Below, piece by piece: positions 35,509-47,530 of a stretch of 64,000 nucleotides of DNA. Under the pieces are notes generated by a model that was not told the DNA's origin, did no database searches, and saw only the letters and a list, made by a program, of their open reading frames with translations. Every line of letters begins with the position of its first letter. Position 1 is the stretch's first letter. Source of the DNA: Laetiporus sulphureus 93-53 (lineage: Eukaryota; Basidiomycota; Agaricomycetes; Polyporales; Laetiporaceae); assembly GCF_001632365.1 (NCBI RefSeq), contig NW_024468521.1:248001-312000 (forward strand), given 5' to 3'. The position numbers and the translations under genes were made by a program.

Positions 35509-37859
35509 ATGGGGTCAAAATCAGCTCAGGTCGCTGGCAAGATACTTCGAGACTTACTGAATGATCCGGAGAAGCAACAATCGACGGTCGCGATAGCGGC
35601 CTGTACAACATTGAAAGGCGACATCCACTGTTACGTCCGGACGCATGATGGTGTTATCGAGCAGCGGTGTTTGGAACAATGTTTAGTTCAAGTGCCTGTC
35701 TCCGAGTCTGGTAGGTTTAGTTCTGTCTAATGTTTATAGTTCCCTCCCACCGCATCGCGATGCTAATAATGTATGTCTGGCTTGACCATCCAGAAAAAAG
35801 TGAGTATCTGTATTGTGGGTTCGAGCATTGTCGAATCGTGTCTTGACCCATGCCTCAGCCCATGTCCCCCAGACCGGCGGGTGGAAGCCGGGTACGTCAC
35901 TCAAGTCTGATAGACACGTCCTACTTCTCAAACTTTCTAATGAAACAGGAGACTTCCGACACGAATGCAGCCCGAAAAGCCAGCTCAGCGGCCTGGCAGT
36001 ACGTAGTCTACTTCATTCCTTCTTCTGTTGTTCCGACTTATGCGCCACAGTGGGGCTCTGGCCGAGAAACACTATTTTATCAGCATGCAGACAACACCAT
36101 ACGCGAGGCTAGGTATGATAGTCGCTGGTACGATACCAACTTCGCCCAGGCGGATGTCATGCCGGGAACACGTATCGCTGCTGTTTGCACGCCAGACGGT
36201 CTACGTGCTATGCTCTTCTTCCAGGACTCCGAAGGCTACATATGCTATCGGTCCGTCGTGTCCTGTGGACCTTCTTACTCACTGTCGCTCACATGACTTG
36301 TTAGACGCGCTTGGAGCTGGAACTGGGAAGCCAATGCCACACGACTTGTCGAGGCTGCACCATTCTCCCCCCTAACGGTGAAACTGCTTAACAGGAAAGA
36401 TGATGCTGGTATGGCTGCGGTCCCTTCTCACAAATGTTCATTGCACAATACCTTGCACAGACTATTCTCTCTTCTATGTTTATGTCTTCTACCAAGACCA
36501 AAATTTAGTCCTCAGAGAGCAGGGCACTGGAACCTTTGGTGAAAAATGGTGAGTTCTCGGAGAGTCATCGACGTACCAATTGTCGTGAAAATCTAACGCT
36601 GTTTATCAAGGTTCATTGGTGATTTTGTTGAGGACGTACAGCGACCCGTGAGCTCTCTGGCCACGAACGGACCACTGGGGAAGCACTTGAAAGACAGTGA
36701 TAAACAGAAGTACTCCGATGGCTCTGCTGTCAAAATACTCTACAATGACCCCCGTGCCCTCTGCATAAAGGAGCGTATCTATGTACCGTGGGAATGGAAA
36801 TTGTGAGTTGTGATCCTCTGGTCTTCCTTGATACCTCTTGATTGTTGCCCATGCTATACCACTAGAAGCCAGACGGTGTGCCCTGCTCCCCAGGATAGCT
36901 GCATTGCTGCATGCGCGTATGTCTCGGACAAGGGGATCGTCACCAATCTTTTCTGGGCCAGCCACGATTCGGTCCGTGTTCATCTGCCCCTGCAACTGAG
37001 CGTGCCGTCGTTGACTATTATTGACACCAATCGACTCCTCGCACAGGTCATACACCACCATGTATGGACACCGCAACTGCATTGGGTGACACCGTCCGTG
37101 ATTGAATACGACATGCCCACGCGAGGGTCCAAAGTGGGCCCCTGGAAGGGCGCGCCATTCGATGGTCAGTGTTCCTTTCTTGAACCTTTTTTTTTTTAAC
37201 TCGATCGGTAAATTCGACTGACCTGTTCATCATGTATCCACGTCGTGCAGACGAGTCTCACCCCATCAGCGCCTGGCGCAAGGTGATCAAAATGATCGAT
37301 ATCCGATCATACGACGCCATCGATGGAATGGCCTTGGGATTCACGGACGGCAGCTATACCGACTGGCGTGGCGGATACGGTGGTCGTCTGAATTCGCCCT
37401 TCGAGCTGTGTCCCGGTGAGCTCCATCGTACCTCACCACGCCGTATCATTCACTACAGCAGCTCACATCAATCTCAACAGGCGAGAACATCACACAGGTC
37501 CTCGTCCACTTCGACAACGACTACATCCGGGCGGTACGCTTCAGAACGTCACGCGGTACGCCCCCTCCCTTTCCCACCCTTGCGCACCCCTTTGTGGGTC
37601 AGCGCTGTCGTCGTCAGCCACTGAGCGGCAGTGAGACAGGCAGAGAATCGGGGCTGTTTGGACGTGCGAATGGCGCACCTTCAGTGCTCTGCAAAGACGG
37701 CAAAGTGCTGGCAGGTTTCATCGGCACCACAGGGATCTTCCAATCATCGGGTAATACGGTGTTGACAGGCCTCCAGGTGAGTCAGATCATCGTCTCTCCT
37801 CGATGATTGTCCTCTCAAGATGCTGATCTCCTGACAAGCCGTTATGGAGAGACAAGTGA
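35509..37859 (+). CDS. Propeller-jacalin dual lectin, copy A
   Basis: About 500 aa in 14 inferred exons. Residues about 20-370 resemble the fungal fucose-specific lectin (AAL-like) beta-propeller: repeated blade strands such as GDIHCYVRTHDGVIEQR, ETLFYQHADNTIREARYD, MPGTRIAAVCTPDG, MLFFQDSEGYICYR, VYVFYQDQNLVLREQG and GIVTNLFWASHDS. The C-terminal 130 residues form a jacalin-like (beta-prism I) domain: GGYGGRLNSPFELCPGENIT, VLVHFDNDYIRAVRFRTSRG, RESGLFGR, GKVLAGFIGTTG. No signal peptide is evident at MGSKSAQVAG, so it is probably cytosolic. The second exon is a 6-nt micro-exon. The start was chosen by alignment with copies B and C; the last exon encodes PLWRDK in A and B. A role in carbohydrate recognition or antagonist defence is inference. 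Confidence 0.82.
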
Positions 37860-38429
37860 ACCTGAGCATCAAGAATCTTCTGCTCGATCATCATGCCGTC
37901 TATCTGCTCGTCAATTGTGTCTGTTGAGGAAAAGAGCCCAACTCATGGTCTCCCTCTTTTTTGGTAATTCTTGTACTCGCCGACACCGAAGAACAGTCGA
38001 TGCGTATATAAACCGTTGAGCGTGCTATTGTTTTTGACGCACGGACAGCTGTCAGTCTCAACATCTCTGTCCACACAATTCAGGCGCTACTACCGTCGAT
38101 AAGCTCCTCGTATGTCGTTCAATGACTCCATTGCATGACTTACGGTCGAACAGCTGTCTTGCACATGTACTTAGGTGCACTAATGGAGCTCTGTCTGTTC
38201 CTCTTGAGTTTTCTCTAACACTCGGAACCGCAATCTCAGCTGATCATCGATCAGGCGTGACGTTGCGCGGTTAGCGCAAGCGAACTAGGTTTTTCTTATA
38301 TTTTTGCCTTCGTCTCTCGTACCTCAGGTCTCGAGGTCTACTAGCTACGCCTCCTACTCTACGCGAACGGTCTGCCATCTCAGTCGCCGACCCAAATACA
38401 CCTTTGCTCCTTTGAACTGCTAATCTACC

Positions 38430-40787
38430 ATGGGATCAGAATCAACTCAGGCCCTCACAAGCAAGACACCTCGAGGATTATCCAGTCATGCGGAGAATCA
38501 ACAACCGGCGGTCGCGATAGCGGCCTGTGCAACATCGAAAGACATCATTCACTGCTATATTCGGACGCTTGATGGCGTTATCGAGCAGCGGTGTCTGGAA
38601 CAACGTTTGGTGCATGTGCATGTTTCCGAGTCTGGTAGGTTTAGTTCTGTCTCATGTTTACCGTTCCCTACCACCGCACTGCGATGCTAATGATGTATTT
38701 CTGGCTTGGCCACCCAGAAAAAGGTGAGTATCTGGATTCTGTGTTGTGTGTTCGAGATCGTCGTATCTTTTCTTGACCGATGCCTCAGCCCATATCCCCC
38801 AGACAGACGGGTGGAAGCCGGGTATGTCACTCAAGCCTGATAGACACACCCTATTTTTGAGCTCTCGCGTGAAACAGGAGACTTTCGACGTGAATGCAGC
38901 CCGCACAGCCAGCTCAGCAGCCTGGTAGTACGTAGTCTACTTCAATCCTTCTTCCATTTATTCCGACTTGTGCTCCACAGTGGGGCTCTGGCAAAGAAAC
39001 ACTATTTTATCAGCATGCAGACAACACTATACGCGAGGCTAGGTATGATAGTCGCTGGTACGATACCAACTTCGCCCAGGCGGATGTCATGCCGGGAACA
39101 CGTATTGCTTCTGTTTGCACGCCAGATGGTCTACGTGCCATGCTCTTCTTCCAGGACTCCGAAGGCTACTTATGTTATCGGTCCGTCATACCTATGAACC
39201 TTCTCACTCGCTGTCACTTACACGACTTGTATAGACGTGCTTGGAGTTGGAACTGGGAAGCCAATGCCACGCGGCTTGTCGAGGTTGCACCGTTCTCCGG
39301 CCTTACGGTGAAACTGCTAAATTGGGGAGATGACGCTGGTATGTCTGTGGTCCCCTTCTCATAAACGTTCCCTGCGCAATATCCTGCACAGATCACTCTC
39401 TCCTCCAGATCCATGTATTCTACCAAGACCAAAACTTAATCCTTAGGGAGCAGGGCAGTAGAGACTTTGGTGCAAAATGGTGAGTTCTCTGACAGTCACC
39501 AATGTCCCAATTATCGTGAAAATTTAATACGGTTATGAAGGTTCATTGGTGATTTTGTACAGGACGTACAGCGAACCGTGACCTCTCTGGCAACGAATGG
39601 ACCACTGGGTAAGTACATGCATGATAGGGAGCAGTACTCCGATGGCTCTGCTGTCAAAATATTTTACTACGACCCGCGTGCCCTCTCCATAAGAGAGCGT
39701 GTCTATGTGCTGTGGGACTGGAAATTGTGAGTTGTGATCGTCTGGTCTTCCTTGATACCTCTTGATAACTGCCCATGCTATCCCACTAGAAGCCAGACGG
39801 TCTGCTCTGCTCCCCACGACAGCAGCATTGCTGCATGCACGCATGTCTCAGACAAAGGGATCGTGACCAATCTCTTCTGGGCCAGCCACAATTCGGTGCG
39901 TGTCCATCCGTGGTGTGCAACTGAATGCGCCGTCGTTGACCGTCATTGACACCATTGACCAATCGACTCGTCGTACAGGTCATACACCACCATGTTTGGG
40001 CACCACAACTGCATTGGGTGACACCATCCGTAATTGCATACGGCATGCCCACGCGAGGGTCCAAAGTGGGTCCCTGGAAGGGTGCGCAATTTGATGGTCA
40101 GTGCTCCTTTCTTAGACGTTTTTTTGAACTTGATCGACAAATGCGACTGACCTGCTCATCATGAATACTACATCGTGCAGACGAATCTCACCCCACCAGT
40201 GCCTGGCGCAAGACAATCAAGGCGATCCATATCCGATCATGCGACGCCATCGATGGAATGGCCTTGGGATTCACAGACGGCAGCTACACCGACTGGCGTG
40301 GCGGATACGGCGGCCGGCTACATTCGCCGTTCGAACTGTGCCCTGGTGAGCTCCGCCGTACCGCACCATGCCCCATTATTCACTACAGCAACTCACATCA
40401 ATTTCAACAGGCGAGAACATCACACAGGTGCTCATCCATTTCGACAACGATTACATCCGGGCGGTACGCTTCAGAACATCACATGGTACGTCCCCTCCGC
40501 CCGCATGCACACACCTTTGTGGGTCAATATTGTCGTCGTCAGCCACTGAGTGGCAGTGAGACAGGCAGGGAATCGGAGCTGTTTGGACGTCCGGATGGCA
40601 CACCCTCGGTGCTCTGCAAAGACGGCAAGGTATTGGCTGGCTTCATCGGTACCACGTGGACCCATCATTGGATGGATTCCCCAGTGTTGACAGGTCTCCA
40701 GGTGGGTTGGTTCATCGTCTCCCCTGGATAATTGTCCATTCAAAATGCTGACCTCCGAGTGACAAGCCGCTGTGGAGAGACAAGTGA
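38430..40787 (+). CDS. Propeller-jacalin dual lectin, copy B
   Basis: Second tandem copy, intact in all inferred exons. N-terminus MGSESTQALTSKTPRGLSSH differs from A and C most strongly, while DGVIEQRCLEQRLV, LFYQHADNTIREARYDSRWY, QDSEGYLCYR and the jacalin core GGYGGRLHSPFELCPGENIT are kept. The second exon is 6 nt (AAAAAG). Intron 9 (about 39897-39978) differs in length from those of A and C, confirming it is an intron although it is partly open in frame in the other copies. The unit repeats at about 2.9-3.1 kb spacing. Confidence 0.8.
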
Positions 40788-41017
40788 ATCTCAGCATCAA
40801 GAGTCTCCCACTCGATCATCATGCTGTCTATCGTCAATTGTGTTGTTGAAGAAAAGAGCCCAACTCATGGCGTCCCTCTTTTTGGTAATTCTTGTATTCG
40901 CCGACATCGAAGAACAGTCGATGTGTATATAAACCGTTGATTGTTGTTCTGACGATTTCTTCACCGATTGCATCTTTCTTGTCCATCGGACAGGACTCTC
41001 ATCAGTCTCAAACCTCT

Positions 41018-41220
41018 GGGATATGCCTTAATCACTCGGACCGCTGAGTGCGAACAAAATACACGCTATTCCAGCACGTAATGCCACTATGTCAAGCATC
41101 GTCATAAAAACTCACAAAACACACTTTCCAGTACATAATTGTAGAAAACGAGCATGTGACATATTCGTCCAGAGACACAGCCAGTGACATCGCGCCGCCG
41201 CCCTCTCACAGCTCATGCAT
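41018..41220 (+). repeat. Dispersed intergenic repeat with a 3' scrap of the hydroxy acid oxidase gene
   Basis: Two short motifs also found near 44094-44140/44456-44497 and, inverted, near 52637-52744 occur here: one around 41018-41052 (ATATGCCTTAATCACTCGG) and one at 41110-41148 (ACTCACAAAACACACTTTCC). Next, GTGACATCGCGCCGCCGCCC at about 41192 matches the 3' end and flank of the FMN oxidase gene near 44535. It looks like a fragment left by duplication. Confidence 0.6.
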
Positions 41221-41326
41221 TGACTTGACAGAGCCACCCCAGTACCAGAACCACTTTGTGAATGAAATCATGTCGGAAGATGTCGAATGATCGCTTGCGC
41301 TAGCTGCGCAAGCGAGACTTGACCAA

Positions 41327-41336
41327 CATATATAAA
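41327..41336 (+). promoter_or_regulatory. TATA-like box of lectin gene C
   Basis: CATATATAAATTTG lies about 165 nt upstream of the copy C start codon; the long leader is shared in part with copies A and B. Confidence 0.4.
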
Positions 41337-41501
41337 TTTGTCCTTCCCCTACGCAGAACGTAAACCGATATCCTTTTCAAGAGGTTTAGAGGTTCCGTTC
41401 ATCGATCAAAAGCGAGCGAACGTCAATCCAAGCTGTCTCACCGACGGTGATCTCTTCTCTGAACTGCGTCCATTCAAGACTGCTCACGTCGGGAATCTAC
41501 C

Positions 41502-43852
41502 ATGGGATCAGAACCAACTCAGGTCACCAGCATGATACCTCGAAACTTAGTGAATGATGTGGAGAATCAACAATCGACCGTCGCGATAGCAGCCTGTACA
41601 ACGTCGAAAGGCAACATACACTGCTATGTTCGGACGCTTGATGGCGTTATCGAGCAGCGGTGTCTAGAACAACGTTTGGTGCCAGTACCTATCACCGAGT
41701 CTGGTAGGTTTAGTTCTGTCTGATGTTTTAATTCTCTCCCACCGAGCGTGATGCTAATGATGTGTGTCTGGCTTGAAGACCCAGCAAGTGGCAGTGAGTA
41801 TCTATATTATCTATATTATGGGTTCGCGCATCATCGTATCTTTTCTGAACCCACGCCTCAGGCCATATACCCCAGGCAGGCGGGTGGACGCCGGGTATGT
41901 CACTCAAGTCTATAGACACGTCCTACTTCTCGAGCTCTCTCGTGGAACAGGAGACTTGCGACGCGAATGCAGCCCTAAAAGCCAGCTCAGCGGCCTGGCA
42001 GTACGTAGTCTACTTCATTCCTTCTTCCATCATTCCGACTGGTGCGCCACAGTGGGGCTCTGGCCAAGAATCGCTATTTTATCAGCATGCAGACAACAGC
42101 CTACGCGAGGCTAGGTATGATACTAGTCGCTGGTATGATACCAACTTCTCCCAGGTGGATGTCATGCCGGGAACACGTATTGCTTCTGTTTGCACGCCAG
42201 ACGGTCTACGTGCTATGCTCTTCTTCCAGGACTCCGAAGGCTACTTATGCTATCGGTCCGTGATACACTATGAACCTTCTTACTCGCTGTCACTTACACG
42301 AGTTGTCTAGACGTGCTTGGAGCTGGAACTGGGAAGCCAATGCCACGCGGCTTGTCGAGGTTGCGCCATTCTCCGGCCTCACGGCGAAACTGCCATACAG
42401 GGAAGACGACGCTAGTATGTCTGCGGTTCCCTTCTCACATATGTTCTCTGCACACCATCCTGCACAGAACACGTTTTCTTCCATATCTATGTATTCTACC
42501 AAGACCAAGACTTCGTCCTTAGAGACAAATGCACTGGTGACTTTGGCGCAACGTGGTGAGTTCTCTGAGATACAACAACGTCCCAATTGTCGTGAAACTC
42601 TAACAACGCTTAACAAGGTACTTTACTCGTTTTGTTGAGGACGTACAGCGACCCGTGAGCTCTCTAGCCACGAATGGATTGGGAGGGTACGGGGATGATG
42701 CGGAGCAGTACCCCGATGGCTCTGCTGTCAAAACACTTTACTACGACCCGCGTGCCCTCTCCATCAGAGAGCGTGTCCATGTGCCATGGTCCGAATTGAA
42801 ACCGTGAGTTGTGATCGTCTGGTCTTCCTTGATACCTCTTGATAACTGCCCATACCATACTACTAGAAGCGAGACCGTCTGCCCTGCTCCCCGCGGTAGC
42901 AGCATTGCCGCATGCACACATGTTTCAGACAAAGGGATTGTGACCAATCTCTTCTGGGCCAGTCACGATTCGGTCCGTGTTCGTCCGCGGCGTGCAACTG
43001 AACGTGCCGTCATTGACACCTATCGACTCCTCGCACAGGTCATACACCACCAAGTATGGACACCGCAACTGAATTGGGTGACACCGTCCGTGATTGAATA
43101 CGACATGCCCACGCGAGGGTCCAAAGTGGGCCACTGGAAGGGCACACCGTTCGATGGTCAGTGTTCCTTTCTTAAATCTTTTTTTTATTACTTGATCGAC
43201 AAATTAATGCGACTGACCTGTTCATCATGGATTCACGTCGTGCAGACGAGTCTCACCCCATCAGTGCCTGGCGCAAGGTGATCAAGACGATCGATATCCG
43301 ATCAGGCGACGTCATCGATGGAATAGCCTTGGGATTCACGGACGGCAGCTATACCGGCTGGCGTGGCGGATACGGTGGTCGTCTGAATTCGCCCTTCGAG
43401 CTGTGTCCCGGTGAGCTCCATCGTACCTCACCACGCCGTATCATTCACTACAGCAGCTCACATCAATCTCAACAGGCGAGGACATCACACAGGTCCTCGT
43501 CCACCTCGACACCTACATCTGTGCTATGCAATTCAGAACGTCACGCGGTACGCCCCCCTCCCTTTCCCACCCGCGCGCACCCTTTTGTGGGTCAGCGTTG
43601 TCGTCGTCAGCCACTGAGCGGCAGTGAGACAGGCAGAGAATCGGAGCTATACGGACGTGCGGGTGGCTCATTCTGGGTGCTTTGCAAAGACGGCAAAGTG
43701 CTGGCAGGTTTCATCGGCACCACAAGGATGTTCCGGGGGTCGGGTAATCCGGTGTTGACATGCCTCCAGGTGAATCAGTTCATCGTCTCTCCTCGATGGT
43801 TGTCCTCTCAAGATGCTGATCTCCTGACAAGCCGCTATGGAGAGACCAGTGA
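41502..43852 (+). CDS. Propeller-jacalin dual lectin, copy C
   Basis: Third tandem copy, intact by the same exon model. N-terminus MGSEPTQVTSMIPRNLVND. Its micro-exon is 9 nt (CAAGTGGCA) instead of 6, still in frame. Differences from A include YDTSRWYDTNFSQVDVMPGT (two added residues), loss of several residues in the linker after SSLATNG, and a shorter, altered jacalin strand (one residue fewer; DTYICAMQFRTSRG for DNDYIRAVRFRTSRG). The last exon reads PLWRDQ. Substitutions cluster in the jacalin strand and surface loops, consistent with diverging sugar specificity, which is inference. Confidence 0.8.
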
Positions 43853-44093
43853 ATCTGAGCATCAAGAATCTTCTGCTCGATCATCCTGCCGTCCATCTAC
43901 TCGTCAATTGTGTCTACTGAGGAAAAGAATCCAACTCCGAATGTTGTCCCTCTTTTGATAATTCTTGTACTCGCCGACGTCGGAGAGCAGTTGATGTAGA
44001 TATAACAAATTGTTGATTGTCGTTGTAACGATTTCTTCACCGATTACATCTTTCTTGTCCCTCCGACAGGACTCTCATCAGCCTCAAATCTCC

Positions 44094-44500
44094 GGTATAT
44101 GTCTTGTCATTCTATCAGCTGAGTGCAAAGTGCATATATACACTGCAGACATGAAGGCATTTATTCCCCTTGCAAATGCTCTGAAAATGTGTTCTAAAGT
44201 GTGACCTATGCAACACTATGCCCTAATTAAGCAACTTTGTGTCCCAAAAAGGCAGTTAATTACAATTTAGTGTCATTTAATAACAAAAACGAACGGTCGC
44301 AAATGCTTTCATGTCTGCGGTGATATGTGCAGGGCACATCCTCAGGTCGCAAGACCGACTAGGGCAAAAGCAGGGCAAAAACAGAACAAGCCGCGAACCA
44401 AAGCACAGCCCGCGACAGAAGACTGGCCGCCAACGACTACGACTCACCGAAAAAACACTCACAACACACGCTATCCCAGCACATAATCGTACAAATCGAA
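44094..44500. mobile_element. MITE-like element with terminal inverted repeats
   Basis: An imperfect inverted repeat of about 31 bp bounds a 199-nt, A/T-rich non-coding segment: 44132-44162 (contains GCAGACATGAAGGCATTT) and 44301-44330 (contains AAATGCTTTCATGTCTGC). The outer flanks continue the symmetry (GTGCAAAGTGCATATATA against GATATGTGCAGGGCACAT). No transposase is encoded. The surrounding motifs recur at 41.0-41.15 kb and 52.62-52.74 kb. Located between lectin gene C and the FMN oxidase stop codon. Confidence 0.55.
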
Positions 44501-44559
44501 CACCCATGCACTAAAATATAAAATACAACATGCCCACTGACATCGCGCTGCCGCCCCTC

Positions 44560-46869
44560 TCACAGCTTTGCATGCTCGCCTGGGCCCGGAGGCACCCCGT
44601 TCGGGTTGAACCTCAGTGCATCCTTGTTACGATACACGTCCTGCGTGATGGATTTGTACCCCGCGACGGTCATCAATATATCCAGCTCCTGCACACGCAT
44701 CAGCCACCGCACGCCCAAGCAAAAAAAACTTCCCACGCAGACTCACCGCAAGCAAGCTCTTCATGACGTGCCGGCATCCATACTCGCCCTCGTGCGCCAT
44801 GCCCCACACGTAGAGCCGCCCCACCTCGACGACATGCGCGCCCAGCGCAATCGCCTTGAACACGTCCGCGCCCGTGCGCACGCCCGAGTCGAATATGATC
44901 GTCATCTCTGCTCGCGCATCAGCGATCCGACCCCATCGAATCCCAGGCACACTCAACTATCACCGACCGCCTCCGCGATTTCCGGCAAGACCTCAAGGCT
45001 GCCCACCGCACCGTCCACCTGCCGGCCCGCATGGTTCGTCACAACGATCCCATCACACCCCACCTCGAGTGCTCGCCGCGCATCCGCCGCACTCTGGATC
45101 CCCTTCAGCACGAAAGGCCGCCCGCCCGAGATCTTCTTCCACTGCGCGCCACTTAGTTAGTCTCTATGGCACGAGCACAACCAGGACGCGCACCTCGCCA
45201 ATCAACCACCGGACCTTCTCCCACGTGTGCGCCTTGCCGTGCCACACGCTGTAGTCGATCCATTTGCCCGAGTCGCGCGCGAGCTCGTCGCCGTGCTTGC
45301 GCATGAACACTGGGTCCGACATCCCGATCTCGTTGCCTACCTTTGTGGGGGCCAGCGTGAGTCAGCTGTCAGGGTGCTCGACTCACGGTACCGGGATAGT
45401 AGAACCTGTCGTCGCAGTTAGCATCGAAATCGCCGGGGCCTCGACGTGCACTCACGTATAGTTGGCGAGGTTGATGTCTGTTGGGCGCCAGCCGAGCTGC
45501 CAAGTGTCCGTCGTGAGCATCAGCACGTCGAAACCCGCCCGCCATGCGCGCGTGATGAGCGAGAGTGTCTGGCATACGTCAGCTTTCGCATTGCAGCACC
45601 AGAGCACGGACTACATACTATCTCGTCATCGTGCCCCATGTATAATTGGTAGAAGCGCGGGCTCTGTGCGCTTCCGCCATTTGGGCCTGCATCACTGTTA
45701 GTTATTGTGCGAGAAAAGGGAGACGGACCGCACCATCGTATCGCCAGACGCTGTTGCTGTCGTTCTTGATGGCTGCGCCCGCATCGTTAGCGGCAGCCAC
45801 GGCTTCGATAGGTTGTGAGCCTGCGGTAGAGAGGCAGTACTAGGAAAGAAGACATTCGTGAAATGTTCGAAGATGCGGGTGCGAGGGGGAAGGTGAGTTA
45901 GTGCCGAGTTGCATTTGACTCGCGAGTTCATTCACACGTTCGTCACGTTCCCGTGAGATGCGCGAACTATTGGCAGAGTGCCTTATATGCAGTTGGACAT
46001 GACCACTGACCGTACTCAGACTCAAGTTATCCTGCCTGATGATGAATAACAAAACCCTTTGCAGACGGGAGGCGGAGGGTTACACATAAACAAAACCCCA
46101 CAGTCCGCCATGAAGAAGGACGAGCGTCTAACATAGCGCTAGCGCTCAGTTCGCTCGGCAGAACAGCATTCGGACAACAACATGCGCATTATATGCGCAC
46201 GTCTGCAGCCAATAGCAGGCACGGGAATCAATGGTACCAAAGTCATCTGGATTCGCGAGGCGAGTGAACTCGCAAGTTAACTCCAACTCGCAGCAACACT
46301 AGGACGAGTGAGAAAGGAAGGGGTAGGACAGATCCGCCATCCATTCAATGGACACTCACCGGAATTCCGAGCTCTCCTGCGATCTTGGCAGGGACCAGCT
46401 CACCGAGCTGGTGATAGAGCTTGTTGATCCCGATGGGGGCAAACATGATCGGGGCGGGGATACGGTGACCGAATATCGTCGCTGGCGGTCGCGAAGGTCA
46501 TTACGCAAGCATACCCACGCATATATGCTCAAGTACTCACTAGTCAAGTCGCGCACGTTGGTATCAACAAGCGTACGCGGCACAATACGCCAGCGATAGA
46601 ATGCCTCGCGGTTGGCGCGGTCTGTCCAGCCGAGGCCGGCGTTAGAGCTGGCATAGAAATACGCGCGGTCACTGAGCTTCTTCTTAATGGACTCTTGCAG
46701 CTCCTCTGGGTGAACGGAGAAGCTCGGCACTGCGGGCGCGTCAGCGGTGAGCAAAGGTGAAGAGAGCTTGCACGCACGCTGTCCAGTGTCGCCGCCGCGC
46801 TTGAAGACCTCACGCTGATAGAGAGAGTAATGGGGCGAGGGGCCGTTGGGCTTGTTCTCAGAGTCCATG
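44560..46869 (-). CDS. FMN-dependent alpha-hydroxy acid oxidase/dehydrogenase (lactate 2-monooxygenase-like)
   Basis: Minus-strand gene of the FMN_dh family, closest in layout to fungal lactate 2-monooxygenase-like proteins, which oxidise L-2-hydroxy acids. Start MDSENKPNGPSPHYSLYQRE at 46869 has a strong GCGACCATGG context. Motifs in order: RANREAFYRWRIVPRTLVDT, IPAPIMFAPIGINKLYHQLG, YCLSTAGSQPIEAVAAANDA, RFYQLYMGHDDEI, VLMLTTDTWQLGWRPTDINL, GNEIGMSDPVFMRKHGDELA, VTNHAGRQVDGAVGSLEVLP (catalytic His and substrate Arg), FDSGVRTGADVFKAIALGAH, and end ALRFNPNGVPPGPGEHAKL. About eight short introns. No targeting signal or cytochrome domain is seen. Its promoter and first exon are duplicated at 52.2-52.6 kb. 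Confidence 0.92.
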
Positions 46870-47230
46870 GTCGCATATGTGGTGGCTTCTGTGACTGGTA
46901 AGCCTGCTGCTGGTATGGGGGTTTGTATCTTGAAGGACTTGAATTTATATCTGCTCACATATCCACAGAGATGATGTCAGGGCATGACGAATGACGAAGG
47001 TGATGCAGGAGACACGGAAGGGGAGTCATCGGAAGTGCGACGACGTTGGGTATCGGAAGACCGTTCGCGTTGAGTCGTGCTGCCGTTGCATCCTGTACGC
47101 CGTCCTGCGCGCGAGCATAGGAGGACTGGTGATTCCGATGCGAGCCAGGGAGCCCGCAGCCCGTCGACGGGGAGGCGGCGTGAGCGAGATGGGGCGTAAC
47201 GCGTGACGTCACTCGACGCGTGTTCTCACG
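46870..47230 (-). promoter_or_regulatory. Promoter of the FMN oxidase gene with CRE-like palindrome
   Basis: About 350 nt conserved with 52211-52565 in opposite orientation. Contains the palindrome TGACGTCA at 47204-47211 (a CRE/ATF-type site) and a TATA-like ATATAAATT near 46948-46956. Conservation over the whole stretch comes from duplication and does not by itself prove function, but the palindrome is retained in both copies. Confidence 0.55.
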
Positions 47231-47359
47231 TGCCTAAGCGCTTAACCACCGCGTCGCCGCCACTAGGCCACACGGACCCTTGACTATTCCCTCCCCTCAC
47301 TCCCAATTAATCCTTGTGCAGCGTTGCAATTAGCCCCATCGAATTGAGTGTCACCACAG

Positions 47360-47530
47360 TTACCGTGAAGACGACGAGATGGCTGGATAGGTGTCTGTTG
47401 CGGAATTCCGGCCAAGATCGCCTGCCCGATGCTGAGACCTTGTGGGCAGATTGCGGCGGATAGCCTGTACTTGAGAGCGTATGATTAGGGAATGTAGCGA
47501 TCGTGGGATCCACGATTGCTTGCAAAACGT
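47360..47530 (-). repeat. Downstream tract duplicated with the F-box gene
   Basis: Reverse complement is similar to 10940-11085 downstream of the F-box pseudogene, marking the far end of that duplicated unit. No gene recognised here. Confidence 0.6.

Noticed and set aside
37807..38019. Short frame after lectin gene A
   Set aside because: It covers the inferred last exon and 3' flank in another frame; the same region in copies B and C is not conserved in that frame.
44606..45254. Long plus-strand open frames over the FMN oxidase gene
   Set aside because: The minus strand encodes conserved FMN_dh motifs here; the plus frames are proline/histidine-rich shadows.
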